A stretch of DNA of 10,450 nt from Prevotella sp. UBA2444 (lineage in GTDB: Bacteria; Bacteroidota; Bacteroidia; Bacteroidales; Bacteroidaceae), in assembly GCA_002342665.1 (NCBI GenBank), contig DDQK01000035.1, positions 131,089 through 141,538 of the forward strand, written 5' to 3'. The position numbers and the translations under genes were made by a program. This document shows, in pieces, positions 1 through 6,733 of this stretch (the stretch's first letter is position 1; each line of letters starts with the position of its first letter). The notes under the pieces are model-generated. The model was not told the DNA's origin. It saw nothing but the letters and a program-made list of their open reading frames with translations, and did no database searches.

Positions 1-1127
1 CAAAAGAACCGTCCCTCTGTGTCTACGACGACCAGATCGTATGGGGACGCTCACCCGTACGTATCGACATCGCAGGAGGATGGACGGATACGCCACCCTA
101 TTGTCTGATGGAAGGCGGCAATGTGATCAACTTCGCCATCGAACTCAACGGACAGCCTCCGCTGCAGGCATACGCCCGTCCGTCGAAAGAGTTCCGTTTG
201 GTGTTGCGCAGCATCGATCTGGGAGCCGTGGAGGTGGTGGAGACCAACGAACAACTGACCAATTTCATGCACGTAGGGTCGCCCTTCTCGATACCCAAGG
301 CAGCACTGGTACTGGCAGGGTTCGGTCCCAATGTGCACCTGACGTCGCTCAAGGCTCAGCTTGAGGCCTTTGGCAGCGGTATCGAACTGACGCTCCTCTC
401 AGCCATTCCGGCTGGCAGTGGACTGGGCACGAGCAGCATCCTTGCGGCAACCGTGCTTGGGGTACTTAACGACTTCTGCGGCCTGGGCTGGGACAAGAGT
501 GAGATAGGCCATCGCACACTGATGCTCGAACAGATGCTCACCACGGGTGGAGGCTGGCAGGATCAGTTCGGTGGCGTGCTGGGAGGCGTGAAGCTGTTGC
601 AGACGGGTAGGGGATTCGACCAGAGCCCGTTGGTGCGCTGGCTACCCAACGATCTGTGGCAGCAACCAGAATATCAGGCTTGCCACCTATTATATTATAC
701 CGGCATCACACGTACGGCGAAGAACATACTGGCGGAGATCGTACGCCGCATGTTCCTCAACGACAATAGTGAGCTGCGTTTGCTGCGCGGGATGAAAGAG
801 CATACGATGCAGATGTATGAGGCCATCCAACGCAACGACTTCCGCCAGACAGGACAACTCGTCGGAAAGACGTGGCAGCAGAACCAGGCACTCGACAGCG
901 GTACCAATCCCCCTGCCGTGGCCTCACTGACGCAGCTTGTCGACGACTTGTGCCTGGGCTATAAGTTGCCTGGTGCCGGAGGCGGTGGCTATCTCTATAT
1001 GATAGCTAAAGATCCGGAAGCCGCTGTGCGTATCCGTCAGATTCTCAATGACAACAGACTCAATAGAAATGCCCGTTTTGTGGATATGACCCTCTCTACG
1101 ACGGGGCTGCAGATCAGTAGGAGCTAA
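1..1127 (+). CDS. fkp: Fkp C-terminal part: L-fucokinase (GHMP kinase) domain, 5' end outside window
   Basis: The frame is open from base 3, so the gene begins before the window and 374 residues are visible. Seen: the GHMP-kinase opening motif GRSPVRIDIAGGWTDTPP (about bases 45-98), the ATP-binding loop PAGSGLGTSS (about 408-437), the segment TTGGGWQDQFGGVLGG, and the C-terminal motif KLPGAGGGG (about 963-989). Family knowledge: in Bacteroidales Fkp, an N-terminal L-fucose-1-phosphate guanylyltransferase half is joined to this kinase half. The kinase phosphorylates L-fucose and the other half makes GDP-fucose, used in the cytoplasm as donor for surface glycans. The guanylyltransferase half would lie upstream and cannot be checked here. 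Another GHMP sugar kinase, such as a heptose kinase, is less likely because the region after motif 1 (NFAIELNGQPPLQAYARP) reads like fucokinase. The ATG at 108 is internal, since motif 1 lies before it. The next gene starts 1 base after the stop, suggesting one transcript. Confidence 0.88.
   Translation, partial: KEPSLCVYDDQIVWGRSPVRIDIAGGWTDTPPYCLMEGGNVINFAIELNGQPPLQAYARPSKEFRLVLRSIDLGAVEVVETNEQLTNFMHVGSPFSIPKAALVLAGFGPNVHLTSLKAQLEAFGSGIELTLLSAIPAGSGLGTSSILAATVLGVLNDFCGLGWDKSEIGHRTLMLEQMLTTGGGWQDQFGGVLGGVKLLQTGRGFDQSPLVRWLPNDLWQQPEYQACHLLYYTGITRTAKNILAEIVRRMFLNDNSELRLLRGMKEHTMQMYEAIQRNDFRQTGQLVGKTWQQNQALDSGTNPPAVASLTQLVDDLCLGYKLPGAGGGGYLYMIAKDPEAAVRIRQILNDNRLNRNARFVDMTLSTTGLQISRS
1119..1123 (+). 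promoter_or_regulatory. Shine-Dalgarno-like site for the GSCFA gene
   Basis: AGGAG lies 5 bases before the ATG at 1129, inside the last codons of fkp. This is the clearest SD-like match in the window. The other genes have A-rich or unremarkable leaders, which is usual for Bacteroidetes. It supports the start at 1129 and translation of the second gene from the fkp transcript. Confidence 0.4.
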
Positions 1128-1128
1128 G

Positions 1129-1929
1129 ATGGAGTTTAGGACGATAGTCGATATTCAGGATCCGGGATTCAGGATCATGCCATGTGAGGAGATACTCTTC
1201 GTGGGGTCGTGCTTTGCCGAAAGTATCGGGCAGAGGTTTCGTCAGGAGGGATTCCCCGTGACTATCAATCCCTTCGGCACGATGTACAATCCCGCCAGCA
1301 TCCTGCACACCATCAAGCGTCTGGAGACTGGCTCTTTTCAGACGGCCTTCCTGACGCTGGGCACCAACCATGTCTACCGTCTGAAGGAGACAGGCGAGAT
1401 CGTAGACAACTGTCAGAAGCGTCCGCAGGCGTTATTCACGGAGGAGGAACTGACGGTAGACGAGTGTGCAGAATACCTTCAGCAGGTTGTAGCGGTGCTT
1501 CGGCAGATGAACCCGCAGATGCACATCGTGCTCACCGTCAGTCCCATCCGCTATCGCAAGTACGGCTATCATGGAAGCCAGCTCTCCAAGGCCACCCTGC
1601 TGCTGGCAGCAGACAGGATCCCCGTGGCCTATTTCCCAGCCTACGAGCTTATTTGCGACGAGCTCCGCGACTACCGCTTCTATGCCTCCGACATGCTGCA
1701 CCCGTCGGCACAGGCTGTCGACTATATCTGGGAGCGGCTCGTTGAGGCCTGTTTCTCACCCGAAGCCAAGACCTTCCTCGAAGAATGGCGACCCGTGCGT
1801 CAAGCCTTGGGCCACAAGCCCTTCAATCCCGACTCCACGGAATACATCCGTTTCCAGGAGCAAGCCCAGCAAAAGCTCAGGGCTCTCCAGAAAAAATATC
1901 CAAAGCTAAATCATACTTTTATCAAATGA
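1129..1929 (+). CDS. GSCFA-domain protein (SGNH/GDSL-like hydrolase fold), internally short
   Basis: The protein has 266 residues and no obvious signal peptide. Seen: the name-giving motif VGSCFAESIG (residues 25-34, candidate nucleophile Ser27), NPFGTMYNPASI (48-58), LTLGTNHVYRLKETGEIVDNC (75-95), LTVSPIRYRKYGYHGSQLSK (135-154), YFPAYEL (168-174) and DELRDYRFYASDMLHPS (177-193). The D188-x-x-H191 pair matches the last block of SGNH hydrolases. Family knowledge: GSCFA proteins are common in Bacteroidetes and their substrate is, to my knowledge, not established. Odd: the proteins I recall are about 310-330 residues, with a conserved segment (GLWHS...HHS...F) between NPxSI and LTLGT. Here those blocks are joined by only about 16 residues (59-74), so that segment is missing, and the stretch before YFPAYE is also shorter. 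The gene overlaps the murF-alr start by 4 bp (ATGA), which points to translational coupling. Confidence 0.85.
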   Translation: MEFRTIVDIQDPGFRIMPCEEILFVGSCFAESIGQRFRQEGFPVTINPFGTMYNPASILHTIKRLETGSFQTAFLTLGTNHVYRLKETGEIVDNCQKRPQALFTEEELTVDECAEYLQQVVAVLRQMNPQMHIVLTVSPIRYRKYGYHGSQLSKATLLLAADRIPVAYFPAYELICDELRDYRFYASDMLHPSAQAVDYIWERLVEACFSPEAKTFLEEWRPVRQALGHKPFNPDSTEYIRFQEQAQQKLRALQKKYPKLNHTFIK

Positions 1930-4385
1930 ATAGTTATACCATAGAGAAGATCACAACGCTCATCGGAGCGCGACGCTTCGGCACGGCCGAAGCACGCATA
2001 GGCTGGTTGCTTACCGACAGCCGTTCACTTTGTTTCCCGGAAGAAACGCTGTTCTTTGCACTGAAATCCCAGCGCAACGACGGCCATCGCTATATCGACG
2101 ACCTCTATCGCCGGGGCGTGCGCAATTTCGTAGTCGACCATCTGCCCGAACATGTCGAGACAGATGCCAACTACCTGAAGGTGCCATCGACACTCGCAGC
2201 CCTGCAGCGACTGGCCGAACGCCATCGCGACGAGTTCAATATCCCCGTGGTGGGCATTACCGGCTCCAATGGCAAGACGATGGTCAAGGAGTGGCTCTAT
2301 CAGTTGCTCTTGCCCTCGCAGCGCATCGTGCGCTCTCCCCGCAGTTACAATTCTCAGATTGGCGTCCCCCTCTCCGTATGGCTGCTCAACGAACAGACGG
2401 AGCTGGGCATCTTCGAAGCCGGCATCAGTCAGCCAGGAGAGATGTATGCTCTGCGCGATATCATCCAACCCACCATCGGCGTGCTCACCAGCCTGGGTGC
2501 TGCTCATCAGGAGAACTTCCGTTCGATGGAGGAGAAGTGCATGGAGAAGATGGAACTGATGCACGACACGCGGGCCGTGGTCTACTGTTCCGACAGCGAC
2601 ATCGTGAGCCGTTGTATCCGTAGGATGCAGTATCGCGGCGAGAAGATATCCTGGTCTACCTGTGACGAACAGGCGGCTCTCTTCGTGAAATCCGAGGAGA
2701 CGGTGCAGGATGCTACTACGATCACTTACGTATGGCGGGGCGAGGAGTTCCGCTACGAGATACCCTTCGTGGATGAGGCCAGCATCGAGAACTCCATCAC
2801 CTGTGCCGCCGTGGCTCTGTATCTGGGCATCACCCCGCAGCAGCTTTCCGAGCGCATGCCTACCCTGGAGCCGGTGGCCATGCGTCTGGAAGTGAAGGAA
2901 GGGCAGCGCGGCTGTATCCTGATCAACGACTCCTACAACAGCGACGTCAACTCGCTGGATATCGCCCTCGACTTCATGAATCGTCGTGAGGCGAAGAGAA
3001 AGACGCTCATCCTCAGTGACATCTTCCAGAGTGGTATTGCTCCTGAGGCACTCTATGCCCAAGTGAGCGACCTGGCTGTGAAGCGCGGCATCGACAAGTT
3101 TATCGGCATCGGCACCGAGATATCGTCGCAGGCAGATAAGATTCGTATCGATAACAAGCGCTTCTTCGCCGATGTTCAGCATTTCCTCTCCAGCGATACC
3201 TTTAGCAGTCTGCGCAACGAACTGGTGCTGCTGAAGGGAGCCCGTCAGTTTGGCTTCGATCAAATCACGGAACAGCTGGAGCAGAAGGTGCATGAGACCA
3301 TCCTCGAGGTGAACCTCAACGCCCTGGTGGACAACCTGAACTACTACCGTTCGTTCCTGAAGCCGGAGACGAAGATGGTGTGTATGATCAAGGCCGATGC
3401 CTATGGTGCGGGAGCCGTCGAGGTGGCCAAGACGCTACAGGATCATTGCGTCGACTATCTCGCCGTGGCCGTGGCAGATGAGGGCGTCACCCTCCGCAAG
3501 GCAGGCATCACGGCCAATATCATGATCATGAACCCGGAGATGACTGCCTTCAAGACCATGTTCGACTATGATCTCGAACCCGAGGTATACTCTTTCCGAC
3601 TGCTCGACGCCCTCATCCGTGCTGCCCGTAAGGAGGGTATCACGGGATGGCCAGTACATATCAAACTCGACACGGGCATGCACCGCCTGGGCTTCGACCC
3701 TGAGCATGACATCGACGAGCTCATCGACCGTCTGACCCATCAGCAGGCCATCATCCCGCGCTCGGTGTTCTCACATTTCGTAGGATCCGACAGCGACGAC
3801 TTCGACAACTTCTCTTCCCTGCAGTTCGAGCGTTTTGACAAGGGAAGCCGGAAGCTGCAGAGTGCCTTCAGCCACAAGATACTGCGCCACATGGACAACT
3901 CTGCCGGCATCGAGCATTTCCCTGAGCGACAGATGGATATGTGTCGCCTGGGCATCGGACTCTATGGCGTGGACCCACGCGACAACCGCATTCTCCATAC
4001 CGTCAGCACCCTCAAGACCACCATCCTCCAGATGCGGCAAGTGAAGGCTGGAGAGACGGTTGGCTATAGCCGTAAGGGCACGATAGACCATGACTCCGTG
4101 ATTGCTGCCATCCCCATAGGCTACGCCGACGGCCTGAACCGTCACCTGGGCAATCGCCACGGCTATTGCCTGGTAAACGGCCAGAAGGCGGAGTACGTAG
4201 GCAATATCTGTATGGATGTGGCCATGATCGATGTCACGGGCATTGACTGTCAGGAGGGCGACAAGGTGGAGATCTTCGGCGAGCACCTGCCTGTGACGGC
4301 CCTCAGCGATACCCTCGGGACGATTCCCTATGAGGTGCTTACGGGGGTCAGCAACCGTGTGAAACGCGTATACTTTCAGAATTGA
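1926..4385 (+). CDS. murF-alr: Bifunctional UDP-MurNAc-tripeptide:D-Ala-D-Ala ligase / alanine racemase
   Basis: The fusion has 819 residues. The MurF half (about 1-455) shows TDSR (30-33), the ATP-binding loop GITGSNGKT (110-118), EAGISQPGEM (164-173), the central-domain ASIENSITCAA (285-295) and the C-terminal-domain INDSYNSDVNSLDIAL (333-348). The alanine racemase half (about 458-819) starts at ILEVNLNALVDNL and shows the PLP lysine K489 in IKADAYGAG, HIKLDTGMHRLGF (578-590), HMDNSAGIE (655-663), the candidate catalytic tyrosine Y714 in VGYSRKG, IPIGYADGLNR and GNICMDV (759-765). All expected catalytic residues are present. Family knowledge: MurF adds D-Ala-D-Ala to the UDP-MurNAc precursor in the cytoplasm, and Alr converts L-Ala to D-Ala, so the fusion couples supply and use; it is typical of Bacteroidetes. 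The ATG at 1926 is chosen because MurF homology begins there and it overlaps the preceding stop. An in-frame ATG at 1785 would add 47 residues that shadow the GSCFA gene. The stop lies in the first unit of a tandem repeat. Confidence 0.95.
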   Translation: MNSYTIEKITTLIGARRFGTAEARIGWLLTDSRSLCFPEETLFFALKSQRNDGHRYIDDLYRRGVRNFVVDHLPEHVETDANYLKVPSTLAALQRLAERHRDEFNIPVVGITGSNGKTMVKEWLYQLLLPSQRIVRSPRSYNSQIGVPLSVWLLNEQTELGIFEAGISQPGEMYALRDIIQPTIGVLTSLGAAHQENFRSMEEKCMEKMELMHDTRAVVYCSDSDIVSRCIRRMQYRGEKISWSTCDEQAALFVKSEETVQDATTITYVWRGEEFRYEIPFVDEASIENSITCAAVALYLGITPQQLSERMPTLEPVAMRLEVKEGQRGCILINDSYNSDVNSLDIALDFMNRREAKRKTLILSDIFQSGIAPEALYAQVSDLAVKRGIDKFIGIGTEISSQADKIRIDNKRFFADVQHFLSSDTFSSLRNELVLLKGARQFGFDQITEQLEQKVHETILEVNLNALVDNLNYYRSFLKPETKMVCMIKADAYGAGAVEVAKTLQDHCVDYLAVAVADEGVTLRKAGITANIMIMNPEMTAFKTMFDYDLEPEVYSFRLLDALIRAARKEGITGWPVHIKLDTGMHRLGFDPEHDIDELIDRLTHQQAIIPRSVFSHFVGSDSDDFDNFSSLQFERFDKGSRKLQSAFSHKILRHMDNSAGIEHFPERQMDMCRLGIGLYGVDPRDNRILHTVSTLKTTILQMRQVKAGETVGYSRKGTIDHDSVIAAIPIGYADGLNRHLGNRHGYCLVNGQKAEYVGNICMDVAMIDVTGIDCQEGDKVEIFGEHLPVTALSDTLGTIPYEVLTGVSNRVKRVYFQN

Positions 4386-4410
4386 AGGATTGAAGGATTG
4401 AAGAATTGAA
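4381..4410 (+). repeat. 8-bp tandem repeat, ATTGAAGG x about 3.75
   Basis: Units are ATTGAAGG (4381-4388), ATTGAAGG (4389-4396), ATTGAAGA (4397-4404) and a partial ATTGAA (4405-4410). The tract begins at the end of murF-alr, and the TGA of its first unit (4383-4385) is that gene's stop codon. The remainder fills the gap up to the ATG at 4414. I recall short tandem repeats of this type as common between genes in Bacteroidales; this was not checked by search. Confidence 0.85.
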
Positions 4411-4413
4411 TAT

Positions 4414-5553
4414 ATGGACAGCGGTAGCAAATTATTCACTATTCACTATTCACTAATCACGATAGCCCTCCTTTTCGTCCTGGCTCCCGTCTCAGCCCAG
4501 GGCCTGCCCACTGACGGGCAGCTGACTATTCGTCCCCTGCTCCAGCAGTTGGGCGAGCGTCTGCTGAAAGGCAAGACGGGCAGCATCGTGGCCATCAACC
4601 CCGCCAATGGCGAGATACTCTGTCTGGCTACCAATACTCCCAGCGGTCCCGACGTGCGCCAGGCCATCGGCAAGCCTCAGGCTCCGGGCTCCACCTTCAA
4701 GACAGCCCAGGCCCTGGCGATGCTCTCCGAGGGTTTCGTCACCCCGGAGACTACCGTGGAGTGCAATGGCGGCATCACCGATGGCTCGATCAAGGTGGGA
4801 TGCCACAAGCACCGTTCGCCCCTCAACCTGAAGGATGCACTTGCCCACTCATGCAACACCTGGTTCATACTCAACTTCGGCTCAATGATCAACGACGACT
4901 TCATGTATGAGTCGCCCTCGGAGGCCATCACCACCTGGCGATCGTACATGCAGTCGATGGGACTCGGCGGGCCTATGCACATAGATATAAAAGGTGAGGA
5001 GGGAGGATTGCTCGCTGGCGCCGACTATCTGAACCGTCGCTATAAGGATGGGTGGGACGGCAAGACCATCTGGTGGGCTGGCATGGGGCAGGGCGATGTC
5101 ACCTGTACTCCCCTGCAACTCTGCAACCTGGCTGTCACCATCGCCAACCGTGGCTGGTACTATGTGCCCCATATTCACAAGAATACCCAGAACCAGCGCT
5201 ATCTGACCAAGCGCCAGACGAAGGTGGCTCCCACTGCCTACCCGGTAGTTGTCGATGGTATGCGTCTGGCCGTCGAGAAAGGTACGGCCACGAGCATCCG
5301 CGCCAGCTATCCCATCTGTGGCAAGACGGGCACCATAGAGAATCCGGGCGAAGACCATTCTGCCTTCATCGGCTTTGCTCCGATGAATAATCCCAAGATT
5401 GCCGTGAGTGTCTATGTGGAGCATGGTGGATTCGGCGCCGACCTTGCTGCTCCGATGGCGGGATTGATTATCGAAGAGTACCTCAAAGGCAAACTTTCGT
5501 CGCCATCTGAGGCTAAAGCCAGACAAATTGCAAGCAAAACGATAAAAAAATGA
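4414..5553 (+). CDS. Short penicillin-binding protein: PBP2-type transpeptidase domain with its own signal peptide
   Basis: The protein has 379 residues. The N-terminus is a signal-peptide-like stretch (hydrophobic core about 13-28, VSAQG probable cleavage region near 28-30). The rest is a penicillin-binding transpeptidase domain with all three active-site motifs: S93-T-F-K96 in APGSTFKT, S146-C-N148 in AHSCNTW, and K304-T-G306 in CGKTGTIENP. Further matches to the C-terminal half of Bacteroidetes PBP2 (MrdA) are GSIVAINPANGEIL (56-69), the CHKHRSPLNLKDAL stretch, GMGQGDVTCTPLQL (223-236) and SAFIGFAPMNNPKIAVSVYVEHG. Known role: DD-transpeptidases cross-link peptidoglycan in the periplasm and are targets of beta-lactams. 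Odd: PBP2 usually has 600 or more residues with a membrane anchor and an N-terminal pedestal domain. Here the catalytic domain begins about 25 residues after the signal peptide, so the pedestal is absent. It lies 28 bp after murF-alr, probably in the same transcript. Codons for residues 7-16 come from a heptamer repeat. Confidence 0.88.
   Translation: MDSGSKLFTIHYSLITIALLFVLAPVSAQGLPTDGQLTIRPLLQQLGERLLKGKTGSIVAINPANGEILCLATNTPSGPDVRQAIGKPQAPGSTFKTAQALAMLSEGFVTPETTVECNGGITDGSIKVGCHKHRSPLNLKDALAHSCNTWFILNFGSMINDDFMYESPSEAITTWRSYMQSMGLGGPMHIDIKGEEGGLLAGADYLNRRYKDGWDGKTIWWAGMGQGDVTCTPLQLCNLAVTIANRGWYYVPHIHKNTQNQRYLTKRQTKVAPTAYPVVVDGMRLAVEKGTATSIRASYPICGKTGTIENPGEDHSAFIGFAPMNNPKIAVSVYVEHGGFGADLAAPMAGLIIEEYLKGKLSSPSEAKARQIASKTIKK
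4434..4460 (+). repeat. 7-bp tandem repeat ATTCACT x3 plus a degenerate fourth, inside the signal-peptide codons
   Basis: Perfect ATTCACT units lie at 4434-4440, 4441-4447 and 4448-4454, followed by the near-copy AATCAC. The tract is translated as part of LFTIHYSLIT at the start of the short transpeptidase. Since 7 is not a multiple of 3, a change of one unit would shift the frame. One alternative frame already meets TAA at 4454-4456. With only three perfect copies, slippage is expected to be infrequent. Confidence 0.8.
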
Positions 5554-5562
5554 GCAAATTGT

Positions 5563-5592
5563 TTTGTGTTTGAGGAAAAATAGCTACCTTTG
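5563..5592 (+). promoter_or_regulatory. Candidate Bacteroidetes-type promoter for the porin-symporter unit
   Basis: TACCTTTG at 5585-5592 matches the Bacteroides -7 consensus TAnnTTTG. A TTTG at 5563-5566 could be the -33 element, 18 bases upstream. The transcript would have a leader of roughly 35-40 bases before the ATG at 5635. The surrounding stretch (5554-5634) is AT-rich and otherwise empty. A tiny ORF at 5627 (ATG AAA AGA TGA) ends just before the porin start region and is probably incidental. Confidence 0.6.
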
Positions 5593-5634
5593 TCGCCGCA
5601 TGAACTAAATAACTTCAATTAAGCAAATGAAAAG

Positions 5635-6729
5635 ATGAGAAAACAAAGTTTCATGTGGCGGACATTGGCAGTGGCACTGGCAGTGTTCAGTAGCGTTGCC
5701 GCTATGGGGCAACAAAAGGCAAAGAGTGAGAAACCCGACTGGCTGAAGGAACTCACGAGTCGTATCACCCTCAACGGCTATGCCCAGGGCGGCTGGAGCT
5801 ACCAGGACCCTAACGGCGAAAAGACCAATGCCTACAACCTTAAACGAACCCTGCTATGGGCAAAGGCACGCATCACCGACCGCTGGTCGTTCCTGTTCAT
5901 GCACGACTTCTCGAGCGTGGTACAGGAATTCTACACCGACTACCGCATCACTCGCAACAATGCCCTGACCGTGCGTCTGGGACAGTTCAAGCACTCATAC
6001 ACGATGGAGAATCCCCTCTCCCCGACAGCTCTCGAGCTGATTGACGTCTACTCGCAGGCCGTGCTCTATCTCGCTGGCGAAGGTCCCGACCCGCTCAACG
6101 GCGTGAACTACGGTCGTGACATGGGACTCGAGATCTACGGCGACCTGGCGAATGGCTTGTTCCGCTACAATCTGGCACTGATGAGCGGACAGGGCATCAA
6201 CCGTAAGGACCAGAACAATCAGAAAGACTTCATCGCCAAACTGGAGGTGCGCCCAGTCGATGGTTTCCGTGTGGTGGCCTCGGGCTATCTGGGCACGGGC
6301 TGTGCCGTGGGCACGGCCAAGTGGAATCCCGACATCCAGGTGGGCGACAACTATAAGCGCAACCGCTACTCCGTGGGTGCCGAGTTCAAGACGGCTCCCT
6401 ATACGGGCAGTAAGTATAAGGAGGCACGTCCTGCCAGCATCCGTGCCGAGTGGCTCGGAGGACAGGACGGCGACGTGGGCTCCCGCGGTGGCTATGCGAC
6501 GGTATGTATTCCCGTGGTGGATGCCCTCGATGTGGTGGCCAGCGGCGAGACCTTCGACCGCAATACCAAGGTCAACGGCTGGGATCAGACCAACCTCACC
6601 ATCGGTCTGCAGTACTGGTACTACAAGAAGTGCCGCGTGCAGCTGCAGTACACCCGTTGCCTCTGCGGCGAGAATATTTCATCCAAGGATTATAACTGGC
6701 TTCAAGCCCAGGTTCAAGTAGCATTCTAA
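5635..6729 (+). CDS. Outer-membrane porin, phosphate-selective porin O/P (OprO/OprP) family
   Basis: The protein has 364 residues. It starts with a signal peptide (MRKQ, hydrophobic core about 9-24, likely cleavage near AAMG/QQ at 25-26). The mature part alternates polar and aromatic residues as in beta-strands and carries porin O/P features: ITLNGYAQGGWSY (44-56), LKRTLLWAKARITDRWSFLFMHDF (69-92), LTVRLGQFKHSYTMENPLSP (111-130), YGRDMGLEIYG (159-169) and the strand pair TIGLQYWYY / RVQLQYTRC. It ends in VQVAF with a terminal Phe, as outer-membrane barrels do. Family knowledge: the named members are phosphate or polyphosphate channels, but many Bacteroidetes homologues have unknown solutes, so phosphate specificity is not claimed. 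It is transcribed from its own candidate promoter and is followed after 4 bp by an inner-membrane symporter. The in-frame Met at residue 7 is a less likely start because it would remove the positive N-terminus. Confidence 0.82.
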   Translation: MRKQSFMWRTLAVALAVFSSVAAMGQQKAKSEKPDWLKELTSRITLNGYAQGGWSYQDPNGEKTNAYNLKRTLLWAKARITDRWSFLFMHDFSSVVQEFYTDYRITRNNALTVRLGQFKHSYTMENPLSPTALELIDVYSQAVLYLAGEGPDPLNGVNYGRDMGLEIYGDLANGLFRYNLALMSGQGINRKDQNNQKDFIAKLEVRPVDGFRVVASGYLGTGCAVGTAKWNPDIQVGDNYKRNRYSVGAEFKTAPYTGSKYKEARPASIRAEWLGGQDGDVGSRGGYATVCIPVVDALDVVASGETFDRNTKVNGWDQTNLTIGLQYWYYKKCRVQLQYTRCLCGENISSKDYNWLQAQVQVAF

Positions 6730-6733
6730 GATT

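Noticed and set aside
108..1127. Start of the fucokinase gene at ATG 108
   Set aside because: The frame is open to the window edge, and the essential motif PVRIDIAGGWTDTPP lies before base 108, so this Met is internal.
1785..1925. In-frame ATG at 1785 extending murF-alr by 47 residues
   Set aside because: The extra residues read out of frame through the GSCFA gene and resemble no MurF N-terminus. The ATG at 1926 overlaps the preceding stop and begins the homology.
2025..3293. 422-residue open frame on the - strand opposite murF-alr
   Set aside because: It mirrors the codon pattern of the well-supported + strand gene, shows no domain I recognise, and has no promoter-like leader.
3771..4439. 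222-residue - strand open frame spanning the murF-alr end and the repeat junction
   Set aside because: It is antisense to the racemase domain, and its first residues come from reading the tandem repeats backwards.
5627..5638. Tiny upstream ORF (ATG AAA AGA TGA) overlapping the porin start
   Set aside because: It is only three codons in an A-rich leader, most likely chance, and nothing suggests a leader peptide.
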